DNA of 59,029 nucleotides, taken from Peptacetobacter sp900539645 (lineage in GTDB: Bacteria > Bacillota > Clostridia > Peptostreptococcales > Peptostreptococcaceae). The notes under the pieces were generated by a model, which saw only the letters and a program-made list of their open reading frames with translations, did not search any database and was not told where the DNA came from. The position numbers and the translations under genes are program-made. This document shows, piece after piece, positions 8,750-17,803 of this stretch (the first letter of the stretch is position 1; each line of letters starts with the position of its first letter). The DNA is taken from the NCBI RefSeq assembly GCF_047807365.1, contig NZ_JBLOUI010000009.1, positions 1-59,029 of the forward strand. The letters run 5' to 3'.

Positions 8750-9390
8750 TGGGAAAAAGTAGTGAAGAGATAAAAGAAATTTTAGATTTATTAGAGATTC
8801 AGTATCCTGATGCTGAGTGTGAATTGCATTATACGACGCCTTTTGAATTGTTAGTTGCGACAATTCTTTCTGCTCAGTGTACAGATGTCAGAGTAAATAA
8901 GGTAACAGATGAAATGTTTAAAGTTTGCAATACACCGAAACAGTTTGCAGATCTTTCTGAGGAAGAAATAGGAGAGATGATAAAAACTTGTGGGCTTTAC
9001 AAAAGTAAGGCTAAAAAAATAAAGATGACATCAGAAATTTTATACAACGATTACAACTCAGAGGTTCCAGACTCATTAGAAGAACTAGTAAAGCTTCCAG
9101 GTGTAGGAAGAAAAACTGCGGGAGTTGTTTTAAGTAATGCATTTGGGCATCCTGCGATTCCAGTAGATACTCATGTTTTTAGAATAGTAAATAGAATAGG
9201 AATTGTCGAAACTTCTACTCCTGAAAAAACAGAATTTGAACTTATGAAAGTTCTTCCTAAAGAAAGATGGTCAAAAGCACATCATTTATTTATCTTTTTA
9301 GGAAGAAGAATGTGTAAGGCTAGAAAGCCAGAATGTACCGACTGCCCGATAAAAAAGCATTGTAATTATTTTTTAGAGATAGTAAAATAA
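8749..9390 (+). CDS. nth: Endonuclease III (DNA glycosylase/AP lyase)
   Basis: Base-excision repair glycosylase for oxidised pyrimidines, 213 residues. The helix-hairpin-helix LPGVGRKTAGVVL carries the catalytic Lys122, and Asp140 follows in VDTHVFR. The C-terminal cysteine set CKARKPECTDCPIKKHC binds the [4Fe-4S] cluster. The start overlaps the queG stop by one base. All key residues are present. Confidence 0.95.
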   Translation: MGKSSEEIKEILDLLEIQYPDAECELHYTTPFELLVATILSAQCTDVRVNKVTDEMFKVCNTPKQFADLSEEEIGEMIKTCGLYKSKAKKIKMTSEILYNDYNSEVPDSLEELVKLPGVGRKTAGVVLSNAFGHPAIPVDTHVFRIVNRIGIVETSTPEKTEFELMKVLPKERWSKAHHLFIFLGRRMCKARKPECTDCPIKKHCNYFLEIVK

Positions 9391-9475
9391 AAGACTGAGA
9401 ATACTTTATAATGAGGAATACTATTGAATAAAATAAATGCTTTATAGGAATAGTATATATGTAGGAGGAAGATAG

Positions 9476-9946
9476 ATGGCAATTAATATAGTTTTAGTTG
9501 AGCCTGAAATACCACATAATACAGGCAATATAATAAGAACATGTGCAGTTACAGGTGCAAAATTACACCTTGTAAAACCATTAGGATTTGAATTAACAGA
9601 TAAACATCTTAAAAGATGTGGTCTTGATTATTGGGATATAGCAGATGTTAAGATATATGAAAACTTTGAAGAACTAGAAGCTCAGAATCCAGATGCACAG
9701 TATGTTTTAGGGACAAGTAAGGTCAAAAGAACTCATACTGATGTAGAATATAAAGATGGATGTTTTCTTGTTTTTGGAAGCGAAACAAAAGGTTTATCTA
9801 AAGAAATAATAGAAAGACATATAGAGGATTGTGCAAGAATCCCTATGCTTGATTTAGAAAGAGCTAGATGTTTAAACCTTTCTAATGCTGTTGCAGTTAT
9901 GACATACGAAGCGCTTAGACAGCTAGATTACCCAGGAATGAGATAA
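9476..9946 (+). CDS. trmL: tRNA (cytidine/uridine-34-2'-O)-methyltransferase TrmL
   Basis: SPOUT-class methyltransferase of 156 residues that methylates the ribose of wobble base 34 in some tRNA-Leu. Signatures are the N-terminal VLVEPEIPHNTGNIIRTCAV, the glycine-rich FGSETKGLS, and the C-terminal RCLNLSNAVAVMTYEALRQL that forms the SPOUT knot. ATG 9476 is preceded by AGGAGGAAGAT. The end is 20 bases before the DegV-family gene, which shares the next ribosome site region. Confidence 0.9.
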   Translation: MAINIVLVEPEIPHNTGNIIRTCAVTGAKLHLVKPLGFELTDKHLKRCGLDYWDIADVKIYENFEELEAQNPDAQYVLGTSKVKRTHTDVEYKDGCFLVFGSETKGLSKEIIERHIEDCARIPMLDLERARCLNLSNAVAVMTYEALRQLDYPGMR

Positions 9947-9966
9947 TAAACAGGAGGAGAATGGAT

Positions 9967-10812
9967 ATGAGTAAAATTAAAATAATATGCGATAGTCTTT
10001 GTGATTTAGACAAAAGCATAGTTGAAAAAAATGATATAGAAATGATACCACTAACTGTGATAATCGGGGAAAAAGAATACAGAGATGGTATAGATATTTC
10101 AAAAGATGATTTTTATAAAATGTTAAGAAATGAAAATGTATATCCAAAAACATCTCAGGTAACTTATGGACAGTTTAAAGAAGTGTTTGGTAAATACAAT
10201 TCAGAAGATACTAGCATATTATATATAGCTGCATCTTCTTCAGCAACTGGAACTTGCCAGAGTGCAATAATGGCAAAAAATGATATGTCAGGAGATATAA
10301 GAGTTTTCGATTCTCAGCAGGTTTGCTACGGTATAGCTAGATACGTTATAGAGGCAATAAAATTAAGAGATGAAGGAAAAACTATAGATGAGATATTAGA
10401 AGCACTTGAAGCTATGAAAGAAAAAGTATTTGTAATGTTCTGCACAGATACACTTGAATACCTTCAGAAAGGTGGAAGAATTTCTTCTACTAAAGCAGCT
10501 ATAGGAAATATATTAAATATTAAACCTATATTATACGTTAAAGATGGTTTAGTATCACAGTTATCTCAGGTTAGAGGTAAAAGAAATTTAGTATCTAAAA
10601 TGGTAGAATTAACAAAGGACAAATGTGGAGATCTTTCAGGACAGACTGCATATGTGGGATATACTGATAATGATGAGGATGAAATAAAGAAATTTATGGA
10701 TTGTGTAAAAGAAGAACTTCATCCGGATAATATAGAGTTATTCCAGATAGGAACAGGAATAGGAACTCATTCAGGTCCTGGAGCAATGGGAATTATTTGC
10801 CTAAAGAAATAG
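9967..10812 (+). CDS. DegV-family fatty-acid-binding protein
   Basis: 281 residues in two lobes. DegV proteins bind a fatty acid between the lobes and several act as FakB partners of fatty acid kinase. Seen: ICDSLCDL at the start, the YPKTSQVTYGQF segment, SSATGTCQSA, and EYLQKGGRISSTKAAIGNILNIKPIL, all typical. ATG 9967 is chosen over ATG 9961 because AGGAGG (9952-9957) sits nine bases from the former and only three from the latter. No FakA kinase is nearby. Confidence 0.9.
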   Translation: MSKIKIICDSLCDLDKSIVEKNDIEMIPLTVIIGEKEYRDGIDISKDDFYKMLRNENVYPKTSQVTYGQFKEVFGKYNSEDTSILYIAASSSATGTCQSAIMAKNDMSGDIRVFDSQQVCYGIARYVIEAIKLRDEGKTIDEILEALEAMKEKVFVMFCTDTLEYLQKGGRISSTKAAIGNILNIKPILYVKDGLVSQLSQVRGKRNLVSKMVELTKDKCGDLSGQTAYVGYTDNDEDEIKKFMDCVKEELHPDNIELFQIGTGIGTHSGPGAMGIICLKK

Positions 10813-10837
10813 AATAATTATTTTTAGGGAGGATAAG

Positions 10838-11848
10838 ATGAGGTTAAAAAAATTTATAATTTCATCTCTTTCGGCTGTTATGATTGCTACTAGCCTTGGT
10901 GGTTGTAGTATGATTAATAAAGAAAAGGAAAAAGAGGAGCCAGTATCGGATTTAGTAAATGTAACTCTTTTGACTGATGCAGAAGGTGGAGCAGGGGAAA
11001 CACTTATTTCATCAGCAAGAGCAGGTCTTGAAGAAGCTGAATCTGGTCTTGGTATAGATGGAAGATTTATAAAATGTTCAAGTAAAGACGATATAAAGAG
11101 TAATATAGAGGTTCTTGTAAAGGGAGGAAAAACTTCTCTAATAATAGGAGCAGGACCTAGATTTGAAAATATAATAAGTGTATACGCTAAAAAATATCCT
11201 AATCAGGATTTTGCATTAATAGATGCTACAGTTGATGGAGATATGCCTAAGAATTTAACTAGCATAACATTTGATGATGAAAGATCTGGGTTTATAGCTG
11301 GATTTATAGCAGGAAAGATGACTGCTAAAAATAAAGTGGGATATATAAGTGGAACAAGTGGAAGTAGTGAAAAAGCGTATAGACAAGGTTTTGAAAAAGG
11401 TCTAAAAAAAGCCAATGATAAAAATCCAGAAATTATATCTAGAAATGTAAATATATATGAATCTTATGAGGATGCAAAAAATGCATTTGTGGATGTAGAA
11501 TATTATGGAGCAGATATATTATTTGCACCTACAGAGGATGATTCAAAGGCAGCTATAGATTCAATTAATAGCAATTATTCAAAAATTATAGCCGTTAATA
11601 AAGATCAGTACCATTATTCTAAAGATAAGGTGGTTGCATCTATAACAAAAAGCTATTCAAAGGCTGTTTATGATTTATGTGCCATGGTATACGATGGGGG
11701 AGATTCTTTTAAAGGTGGAAAAAATACTCAATATGGTGTAGCTGAAAAAGCAATAGCTTTAGCTCCATCTACAGAAAATACAGTTCCACCGGATGTACTT
11801 AGCTCATTGAGCAAGGCATTAAAAGAAGAATACTCTTCAGGAAACTAG
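10838..11848 (+). CDS. BMP/PnrA-family substrate-binding lipoprotein
   Basis: 336 residues with a lipoprotein signal peptide (lipobox SLGGC, Cys23). The body matches the basic membrane protein family of nucleoside-binding ABC lipoproteins: LIGAGPRFENII, YPNQDFALID, SGFIAGFIAGKM, VGYISGTSGSSEKAYRQGFEKG. No ABC ATPase or permease genes flank it, so it is an orphan binding protein or sensor. It ends at a strong terminator (11941-11979). Substrate is inferred only from family. Confidence 0.8.
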   Translation: MRLKKFIISSLSAVMIATSLGGCSMINKEKEKEEPVSDLVNVTLLTDAEGGAGETLISSARAGLEEAESGLGIDGRFIKCSSKDDIKSNIEVLVKGGKTSLIIGAGPRFENIISVYAKKYPNQDFALIDATVDGDMPKNLTSITFDDERSGFIAGFIAGKMTAKNKVGYISGTSGSSEKAYRQGFEKGLKKANDKNPEIISRNVNIYESYEDAKNAFVDVEYYGADILFAPTEDDSKAAIDSINSNYSKIIAVNKDQYHYSKDKVVASITKSYSKAVYDLCAMVYDGGDSFKGGKNTQYGVAEKAIALAPSTENTVPPDVLSSLSKALKEEYSSGN

Positions 11849-11940
11849 AAAAATCAAAAAATAGAAAGATTTTTAAAAAAAGTTTCAAAAATGATAAAAA
11901 AATAACTTTAAAAACTATATAAAAAAACTTTTATGTGTAA

Positions 11941-11979
11941 AAAAAGGCAAGGTATTTATAAAAATATCTTGCCTTTTTT
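11941..11979 (+). terminator. Intrinsic terminator after the BMP lipoprotein
   Basis: AAAAAGGCAAGGTATTT pairs with AAATATCTTGCCTTTTT, and a T run follows. The preceding 90 bases after the stop codon are very A-rich and hold nothing else that I can recognise. Confidence 0.85.
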
Positions 11980-12038
11980 GATGAATTATGTTATATAAGT
12001 TTAAAAAGAAAGAATTAAAAAAAGATTCTGAAAACTAA

Positions 12039-12067
12039 TTGACAACTTGCAAAATGGAGTGTATAAT
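12039..12067 (+). promoter_or_regulatory. Perfect sigma-A promoter of RNA unit 1
   Basis: TTGACA 12039-12044, a 17-base spacer, then TATAAT 12062-12067: every consensus base is present. The same promoter, with a nearly identical spacer, recurs at 12743-12771. Confidence 0.9.
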
Positions 12068-12525
12068 CTAATTAAAGAAAAAGATAAAAACACTTTTTCA
12101 AAAACAAAACTAAATCTAATAAAAAGATTAAGTTAATTGGAAGATTTGGATAGAATCCAAAAATAAGAAAAAAGAAAGTGGTGGGTCCAATGAAAATATA
12201 AAGAATATATATCAGTAAATTGAATTATAAGATACTTAATTATATATTTAAAATATATAAAAGTATATAAAGTAAAAATGGATGGCAATCAATATACAGA
12301 TATATAATACAAAATAAAAAAATCTATTCTCTAAACATTAAAGCAATTAAACTTCATCCAGCAAAAAGTAGTAACGGAAATAAAACCTCCGAGAAAAAGT
12401 AGTTCAAAGTTACATTAATCGCATTATAATCTAATATAATAAAAAATATAAACTAAAATAATTTGCAAAAAGGTTAATTAAAACTATTAATTAATTATAA
12501 AATCTAAAAAGGACAGGTAACAAAA

Positions 12526-12555
12526 ATGGTAAAGAAAAACGGTGATACATTATAG
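12526..12555 (+). CDS. Possible 9-codon mini-ORF at the 3' end of RNA unit 1
   Basis: ATG to TAG encoding MVKKNGDTL, whose stop codon overlaps the first bases of the terminator stem. A GGACAGG stretch lies eight bases upstream. The matching place in unit 2 encodes MIIKKNGDIL, with one synonymous change (GAT/GAC for Asp) and substitutions elsewhere. Coding is not proven: the bases may be conserved for RNA structure. Confidence 0.3.
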   Translation: MVKKNGDTL

Positions 12556-12612
12556 ACACCATCTCTAGAAGGTCAAAGAAAATTGGCAAAGATGGTGTCT
12601 ATAATTTTTTTT
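12551..12612 (+). terminator. Terminator of RNA unit 1
   Basis: A 14-bp perfect stem, 12551-12564 with 12590-12603, then a run of eight T. The same stem sequence, with a different loop, ends unit 2. Confidence 0.9.
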
Positions 12613-12742
12613 GTTTATAAAGAGATTTATTAGTTTTTTGTTGGATCAAATTAATTGATATAAGATTTTTGGAGCAGGATAAATTAGTTGAAATAGCGAA
12701 ACAAAAAAATAAAATAAATTCAAAAAATATTCTGAAAAATAG

Positions 12743-12771
12743 TTGACAACTTGCAAAACTGGGAGTATAAT
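12743..12771 (+). promoter_or_regulatory. Perfect sigma-A promoter of RNA unit 2
   Basis: TTGACA 12743-12748, a 17-base spacer beginning ACTTGCAAAA as in unit 1, and TATAAT 12766-12771. Confidence 0.9.
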
Positions 12772-13165
12772 TTAATTAAACAAAAAGATAAAAGATTTTT
12801 AAAATAAATCTAAATCAAAAAATAGCTAAAGTAGCAAATATAAAAAGAAAGTGGTGAGTCCAATGAAAAGTTAAGAATTAAACAAAAACATCCAGCATAG
12901 AGTTTACATTAGCCATTACAAATTAAAACCTCCAATATTACAAAATTAAAAAAGCACTACAAAGAAGTTAAAACTAAAGGGTAAAGCAAGTGAATCTTAA
13001 AAAAGATTCGTTATATACTAACAAATGTTATAAAAAATAACATATTGATTAAATAGATAAAATCATCTAAACAGAAAAAAATATAAGCGAATTTAATTAG
13101 ATGATATAAAAAATAATATTACAATTAAAATTAATATAGATTGTGGAAAAGGAAAGGTAAAAAAT

Positions 13166-13198
13166 ATGATAATAAAGAAAAACGGTGACATATTATAG
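13166..13198 (+). CDS. Possible 10-codon mini-ORF at the 3' end of RNA unit 2
   Basis: ATG to TAG encoding MIIKKNGDIL. AAGGAAAGG lies eight bases upstream, an acceptable ribosome site. It is positioned exactly like the 12526 mini-ORF, with the stop in the terminator stem. Function unknown; not demonstrated to be translated. Confidence 0.35.
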   Translation: MIIKKNGDIL

Positions 13199-13245
13199 AC
13201 ACCATCTCATAAGCAAAAGCTGAAAGAGATGGTGTCTATTTTTTT
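13195..13245 (+). terminator. Terminator of RNA unit 2
   Basis: Stem 13195-13208 with 13226-13239 (14 bp) and a T run. The same position also lies shortly before the 3' end of the convergent pepD gene. Confidence 0.9.
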
Positions 13246-13353
13246 ATTTTTTGAAAGAATACAAGTATAGGATAATAAAAAAGAGATTGAATCTTAAAGA
13301 AACAATCTCTTTCAGTCTATTATTTATTCAGTTTTAAGTTGTACTATTTAATT

Positions 13354-14814
13354 TTAGTACTGGTTCATAGATTCTAATACATCTAGAACGAATTCGTAGC
13401 AGTTTTTAGTTGATGGTATGCTTAAATGTTCTTTTTCAGAGTGAACATCGAACATATCTGGTCCTATAGATATAGCTTCTACACCTTCCATTTTGTCAAG
13501 AAGAAGACCACATTCAAGTCCTGCATGTATAGCTATTATTTTTGGTTCATTGCCAGTTAATTTTTTCCAAGAAGTTGTACATATTTTTTCTATAGTTGAG
13601 TGAGGAATTACTTCCCAAGCTGGGTATCCTGCTATTATTTCGAATTTGCATCCTAAAGAAGCTGCAAGTAATTCAACTCTCTTAGCTATTTCTTCTTTTA
13701 TAGATTCTTTAGCACTTCTTATAGAGAAAGTAACTTTAATCTGATCTCCAACGTTTTCAACTATAGCCATATTAGTTGAACTTTCTGGAAGAGAAGTATC
13801 AAGAGATCCATCTTCATTAACTGTGTAAGAATTAACACCATGTGGTAATAAAGTTAATAATGTTAATAGTTTTGTTTTGAATTCATCAGTGTAAACTTTT
13901 TCAACTGAAACATCTTCAAATACTAAGTTCATGTGAGGTTCAGAAACTGCGAATTCAGCTCTCATTTTGTTGTATAATGCTTCTAATTCAGCTTTAACAG
14001 CATCAACATCTTCTACTAATATAACAGCTTCTGCGTGATTTGGTATAGCATTATGCATAGTACCACCAGTTAAGTCCGCTAAATCGAAATCAACTGAAAG
14101 CTGAGTTAACATTCTTACAACTAATTTAGTTGCATTAGCTCTCTGTAACTGTATTTCCTGTCCTGAATGTCCACCAAGTAAATCAGTAACAGAGAATTTT
14201 ACTGCTTTTTTGCAGCTACAAGCTTCTTTATATTCTTTGTCTAAAGTTAGAAGTGGAGTTTTACCACCAGCACATCCTATAGTGAAGAATCCTTCTTCTT
14301 CAGAGTCTATATTTAAAAGATATTTACCTTTTAATAAAGAAGTATCTAGTGCATAAGCACCGTCCATTCCACTTTCTTCGTTTATTGTGAATACAGCTTC
14401 TAATGCTGGGTGTTTTAAAGTATTGTCTTCTAATATAGCTAAAGACATAGCTATTGCTATACCGTCATCAGCACCAAGAGTAGTGTTGTTAGCGTATATC
14501 ATGTCATCAACTATTTTCATTTCTATTGGATCAGTGTCGAAGTTATGGTTAGATCCTTTTCCTTTAACTGGAACCATATCCATGTGTCCCTGAAGTATAA
14601 CTGTTGGGCAGTTTTCATATCCTTCAGTAGCTGGTTTTCTGATTATTATGTTACCAACTTTATCCTGGATAGTTTCTAATCCTAATTTTTCACCGAATTC
14701 TTTTAACCAGTTACTAACTGCTTCTTCATGATATGAAGCTCTTGGTATCTGGTTCATTGCTTCGAAGTTTTCGAAAACTCTTTTTGGTTCTAAGTGTCCT
14801 AATACATTTGACAT
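13354..14814 (-). CDS. pepD: Aminoacyl-histidine dipeptidase (peptidase M20 family, PepD)
   Basis: Dinuclear zinc dipeptidase of about 486 residues acting on Xaa-His and other dipeptides in the cytoplasm. Metal-site motifs are visible: LQGHMDMVP, TTLGADDGIAIAM, INEESGMDG, NIDSEEEGFFTIGCAGG and the C-terminal GLECG and SIGPDMFDVHSEKEHLSIPS. The start is the ATG complementary to 14812-14814, nine bases after an AGGAGG site; the frame's upstream extension is not used. It is transcribed toward the RNA units. It is a single-gene unit, divergent from mutS2, and the 299 bases between the two starts hold no gene. Confidence 0.92.
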   Translation of the reverse strand: MSNVLGHLEPKRVFENFEAMNQIPRASYHEEAVSNWLKEFGEKLGLETIQDKVGNIIIRKPATEGYENCPTVILQGHMDMVPVKGKGSNHNFDTDPIEMKIVDDMIYANNTTLGADDGIAIAMSLAILEDNTLKHPALEAVFTINEESGMDGAYALDTSLLKGKYLLNIDSEEEGFFTIGCAGGKTPLLTLDKEYKEACSCKKAVKFSVTDLLGGHSGQEIQLQRANATKLVVRMLTQLSVDFDLADLTGGTMHNAIPNHAEAVILVEDVDAVKAELEALYNKMRAEFAVSEPHMNLVFEDVSVEKVYTDEFKTKLLTLLTLLPHGVNSYTVNEDGSLDTSLPESSTNMAIVENVGDQIKVTFSIRSAKESIKEEIAKRVELLAASLGCKFEIIAGYPAWEVIPHSTIEKICTTSWKKLTGNEPKIIAIHAGLECGLLLDKMEGVEAISIGPDMFDVHSEKEHLSIPSTKNCYEFVLDVLESMNQY

Positions 14815-15113
14815 TTGTAAAATCCTCCTGAATAAAATAATAATAAATAAAAGTGCTTTTGTATTATACAAATTTTGTATGTTTATGTATAATATTAAAT
14901 AGCTACATTAACAGTATAATACAAAAATAAAAAAAAAACATTGGAAAACGTCAAATTTATATTGAAATCTGAAAATTTTTTAAAAAAGAAAAAACGATTT
15001 TCTCAATATGTCCTAAAATTCAACGTTTTATAAATAAATATAAATTATATTAAATTTAATTGATAAAAAATTTTGATTAATAAATTTAAAAAATTTTAGA
15101 AAGAGGGGGAAAT

Positions 15114-17495
15114 ATGGATAATAAATCATTTAGAGTTCTTGAGTTTGATAAAATAATAGAAATTTTAAAAACAAAAGCATCGTCATCTTTAGGACTTCAT
15201 AAAATAGAAAATTTAGAACCAAGTTCTGATTTTGAAGAAGTACAGTATAGATTGCAAGAAACTACAGAGGCACAGTCTATTTTAATAAAGAGAGGACATG
15301 TAAACTTAGGTGGGATACACGATGTTTTAGATAAGGTAAAGAGAGCGGAAATAGGAGCATCGCTTGATCCAGGAAGTTTATTAATGGTTGCTGATACGTT
15401 GAGAGCAGCTAGAGTATTATCTAATAGCTTATCTGGAGATGGGGAAGAAGAGGATTTTAACTATCCTATAATACAATCACTTGCTACATCTCTTTACATA
15501 CATAGAGAAATAGAAGACGCAATATACAATGCAATAGTTAGTGAAATAGAGATAGCAGATAGTGCATCTTCTACACTTAGGGATATAAGAAGAAAAATCG
15601 TACAAAAAAATCAGTCTATAAGATCAAAACTAAACACTATAATATCTTCAGCTACATACCAGAAATACTTACAGGATAGTATTATTTCTATGAGAGGAGA
15701 TAGATTTGTTGTACCTGTAAAAGCAGAATACAGATCTGTTGTTGCAGGTATAGTACACGACCAGTCATCATCTGGAGCAACGCTATTTATAGAGCCTATG
15801 AGTATAGTTGAGATGAACAACGAACTTAGAAAGTTAAAATTAGATGAACAGGAAGAAATAGAAAGAATTCTTGCTGAATTATCTAAGATGATAGGTGAAA
15901 TAGCTAGAGAAATAATATCAAATCAAGAAATACTAGAAAAAATAGACTTTATATTTGCAAAAGGTAAACTTTCATTAGAAATGAAGGGGATAGATCCAAA
16001 GCTTAATAAGGATAAAAGCTTTGTAATAAAAAATGGACGTCATCCATTGCTAGATCCTAAAAAAGTTGTTGCAAATACAATATATCTTGGAGATGAATTC
16101 CACACATTAGTTATAACAGGACCAAATACAGGTGGTAAAACAGTAACTATTAAAACTGTAGGTTTATTTGCACTTATGACACAGAGTGGTCTACATATAC
16201 CTGCTGATTTTGGAAGTAGTATGTGTGTATACGACAATATATTTGCAGATATAGGTGATGAACAGAGTATAGAACAGAGTTTATCTACATTCTCATCTCA
16301 TATGACTAGAATTGTATCTATATTAGATAAGGTTACAGAAGATTCTTTAGTAATATTTGACGAACTTGGAGCAGGAACAGATCCAGTAGAAGGTGCAGCA
16401 CTTGCAATAGCAATACTAGAAGATGTTCGGATGGCAGGAGCAAAATGTATAGCTACTACTCATTACAGTGAACTTAAAAACTATGCCCTTACTAAAAAAG
16501 GTGTTGAAAATGCTGCGGTTGAGTTTGATGTTGAAACATTAAGTCCTACATATAGACTTCTTATAGGAGTGCCAGGAAAATCTAATGCCTTTGAAATATC
16601 GAAAAAATTAGGGCTTAGCGAATTTGTTATAAATAGAGCTAAAGAATTTATAAATACAGAAAATATAGAACTTGAAGACCTTCTTCAGAATGTAGAAAAG
16701 AATAGAATAAAAGCAGAAGAAGATAGAGCAGAAGCTGAAAAATTAAAAACTGAAATACAGATGATAAGAGATGCTGAGGCTGAAAAACTAGAAAAACTAA
16801 CTAATCAGAAAGAAAAGATGATGGAAAGAGCTAGAAGTGAGGCATTCTCTATAACAAGACAGGCGAAAGAAGAAGTAGACGAAATAATAAAACGTCTTAG
16901 AGAATTAGAGCAAGAAAGAGCATCTAAAGAAAAGAATAGACAGATTGAACAGCTTAGAAAAGAATTGACGGATTCAATGGGAAGTTTACAGCCTACTGTT
17001 AAAAGTATGATAGTGCCTAAAGTAGCTTCAAAAGAAATTAAAAATTTAAAAGCTGGTGAAGATGTAAAAGTAATTACACTTAATCAGGAAGGTACAGTTG
17101 TTTCAGCTGATGATAAAAAGAAAGAAGCTGTTGTTCAGATTGGTATAATGAAGATGACATTGCCATACAAATCTCTTCAGAGAATTAAAAATCAGCAACA
17201 GGCTACAGTTACTAAGAAAACTAGAAGTGTAATAAAGGCAAAATCAGGAAGAGTAAAAGGAGAAGTTGATTTAAGAGGAATGAATCTTGAAGAGGCAACT
17301 CTTGAACTTGAAAAGTATCTTGATGATGCTACAGTTGCAGGTTTAGAACAGGTGACTGTAATACATGGTGTTGGGACTGGAGTATTAAAGACAGGACTTC
17401 AGGATGTTCTTAAAAAGAATAAACATGTAAAGAAAAAAAGACCGGGTGGATACGGTGAAGGTGGCGTAGGTGTCACAATTGTAACATTAAAATAA
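15114..17495 (+). CDS. mutS2: MutS2 ATPase/endonuclease
   Basis: 793 residues, full length. Domains: MutS-type clamp and lever regions (1-320), ATPase with Walker A GPNTGGKTVT (Lys342), Walker B and D-loop (VIFDELGAGTDPVEGAALA), a long charged coiled coil (about 520-640), a KOW-like region, and a C-terminal Smr nuclease domain (GEVDLRGMNLEEA, then VIHGVGTGVLKTGL). MutS2 acts on branched DNA and, in Firmicutes, in rescue of collided ribosomes. The ribosome site is AGAGGGGG before ATG 15114. It is followed by the unusual hairpin at 17506-17630. Confidence 0.95.
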   Translation: MDNKSFRVLEFDKIIEILKTKASSSLGLHKIENLEPSSDFEEVQYRLQETTEAQSILIKRGHVNLGGIHDVLDKVKRAEIGASLDPGSLLMVADTLRAARVLSNSLSGDGEEEDFNYPIIQSLATSLYIHREIEDAIYNAIVSEIEIADSASSTLRDIRRKIVQKNQSIRSKLNTIISSATYQKYLQDSIISMRGDRFVVPVKAEYRSVVAGIVHDQSSSGATLFIEPMSIVEMNNELRKLKLDEQEEIERILAELSKMIGEIAREIISNQEILEKIDFIFAKGKLSLEMKGIDPKLNKDKSFVIKNGRHPLLDPKKVVANTIYLGDEFHTLVITGPNTGGKTVTIKTVGLFALMTQSGLHIPADFGSSMCVYDNIFADIGDEQSIEQSLSTFSSHMTRIVSILDKVTEDSLVIFDELGAGTDPVEGAALAIAILEDVRMAGAKCIATTHYSELKNYALTKKGVENAAVEFDVETLSPTYRLLIGVPGKSNAFEISKKLGLSEFVINRAKEFINTENIELEDLLQNVEKNRIKAEEDRAEAEKLKTEIQMIRDAEAEKLEKLTNQKEKMMERARSEAFSITRQAKEEVDEIIKRLRELEQERASKEKNRQIEQLRKELTDSMGSLQPTVKSMIVPKVASKEIKNLKAGEDVKVITLNQEGTVVSADDKKKEAVVQIGIMKMTLPYKSLQRIKNQQQATVTKKTRSVIKAKSGRVKGEVDLRGMNLEEATLELEKYLDDATVAGLEQVTVIHGVGTGVLKTGLQDVLKKNKHVKKKRPGGYGEGGVGVTIVTLK

Positions 17496-17505
17496 TATAT
17501 TCAAA

Positions 17506-17630
17506 GAAAAAGGTGAGGTTCATCAAACGCGCCAGGCTTCGACGATTTTTTTAAATCTCGGACGTTGTTCGAGGCTAATGTAAAAATAGTCTGTAGATTG
17601 TTGCTGTTTGATTGAACCCCACCTTTTTTC
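17506..17630 (+). repeat. Long hairpin element A (structured loop, terminator-like)
   Basis: Arms 17506-17528 and 17606-17630 pair over about 23 bp with small bulges and end in six T. They enclose a GC-richer loop of 77 bases. Inside, GCTTCGA (17536-17542) pairs with TCGAGGC (17569-17575), and GATTT/AAATC pairs within that. The loop starts with GGCTTC and ends with CTGTAGAT, as in element B at 24464-24561. It probably terminates mutS2 but is far larger than a terminator needs to be. Confidence 0.6.
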
Positions 17631-17803
17631 TATGTAATAAAATTATTTTAATGGTACGAAATTGTTACATAAAATTATAAACATACTTTTTAAAGGTTTA
17701 ATAGTAAAATATTTTGGGACAAGAGTGTGTAGATAAATGTATAATTAGTATATGAGAGAGATATTATTTTATTAGTTTTAATATAGATTAGGAGGATGAG
17801 GTT

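Larger units (their letters stand above)
12073..12613 (+). ncRNA. Unidentified RNA unit 1 (tandem pair with unit 2)
   Basis: Predicted transcript of about 540 bases between a perfect promoter and a 14-bp terminator hairpin. No ordinary ORF is present. Blocks shared with unit 2, in order: AAAAAGATAAAA near the 5' end, AGAAAGTGGTGRGTCCAATG around 12173-12193, CATCCAGCA and AAAACCTCC in the middle, and AAAGAAAAACGGTGA before the terminator. Conservation of separated blocks with a diverged background is typical of a structured RNA. It does not look like RNase P, tmRNA, SRP or 6S RNA to me. It could also be the messenger of the mini-ORF at 12526. Confidence 0.6.
12777..13245 (+). ncRNA. Unidentified RNA unit 2 (paralogue of unit 1)
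   Basis: About 470 bases from a perfect promoter to a 14-bp terminator, with the same ordered conserved blocks as unit 1 (GAAAGTGGTGAGTCCAATG at about 12847, CATCCAGCA, AAAACCTCC, AAAGAAAAACGGTGA). Small local hairpins are visible, such as GAATCTT/AAGATTC near 12992 and TGTTAT/ATAACA near 13026. It is shorter than unit 1 mainly in the AT-rich part after the first block. Between the two units (12613-12742) I see no gene. Confidence 0.6.

Noticed and set aside
11849..13353. T-box or tRNA-like leaders in the 1.5-kb gap
   Set aside because: The GGTGGG and CGGTGA stretches look superficially like T-box cores, but the TGGNACCGCG core is absent and no gene follows the terminators on the same strand.
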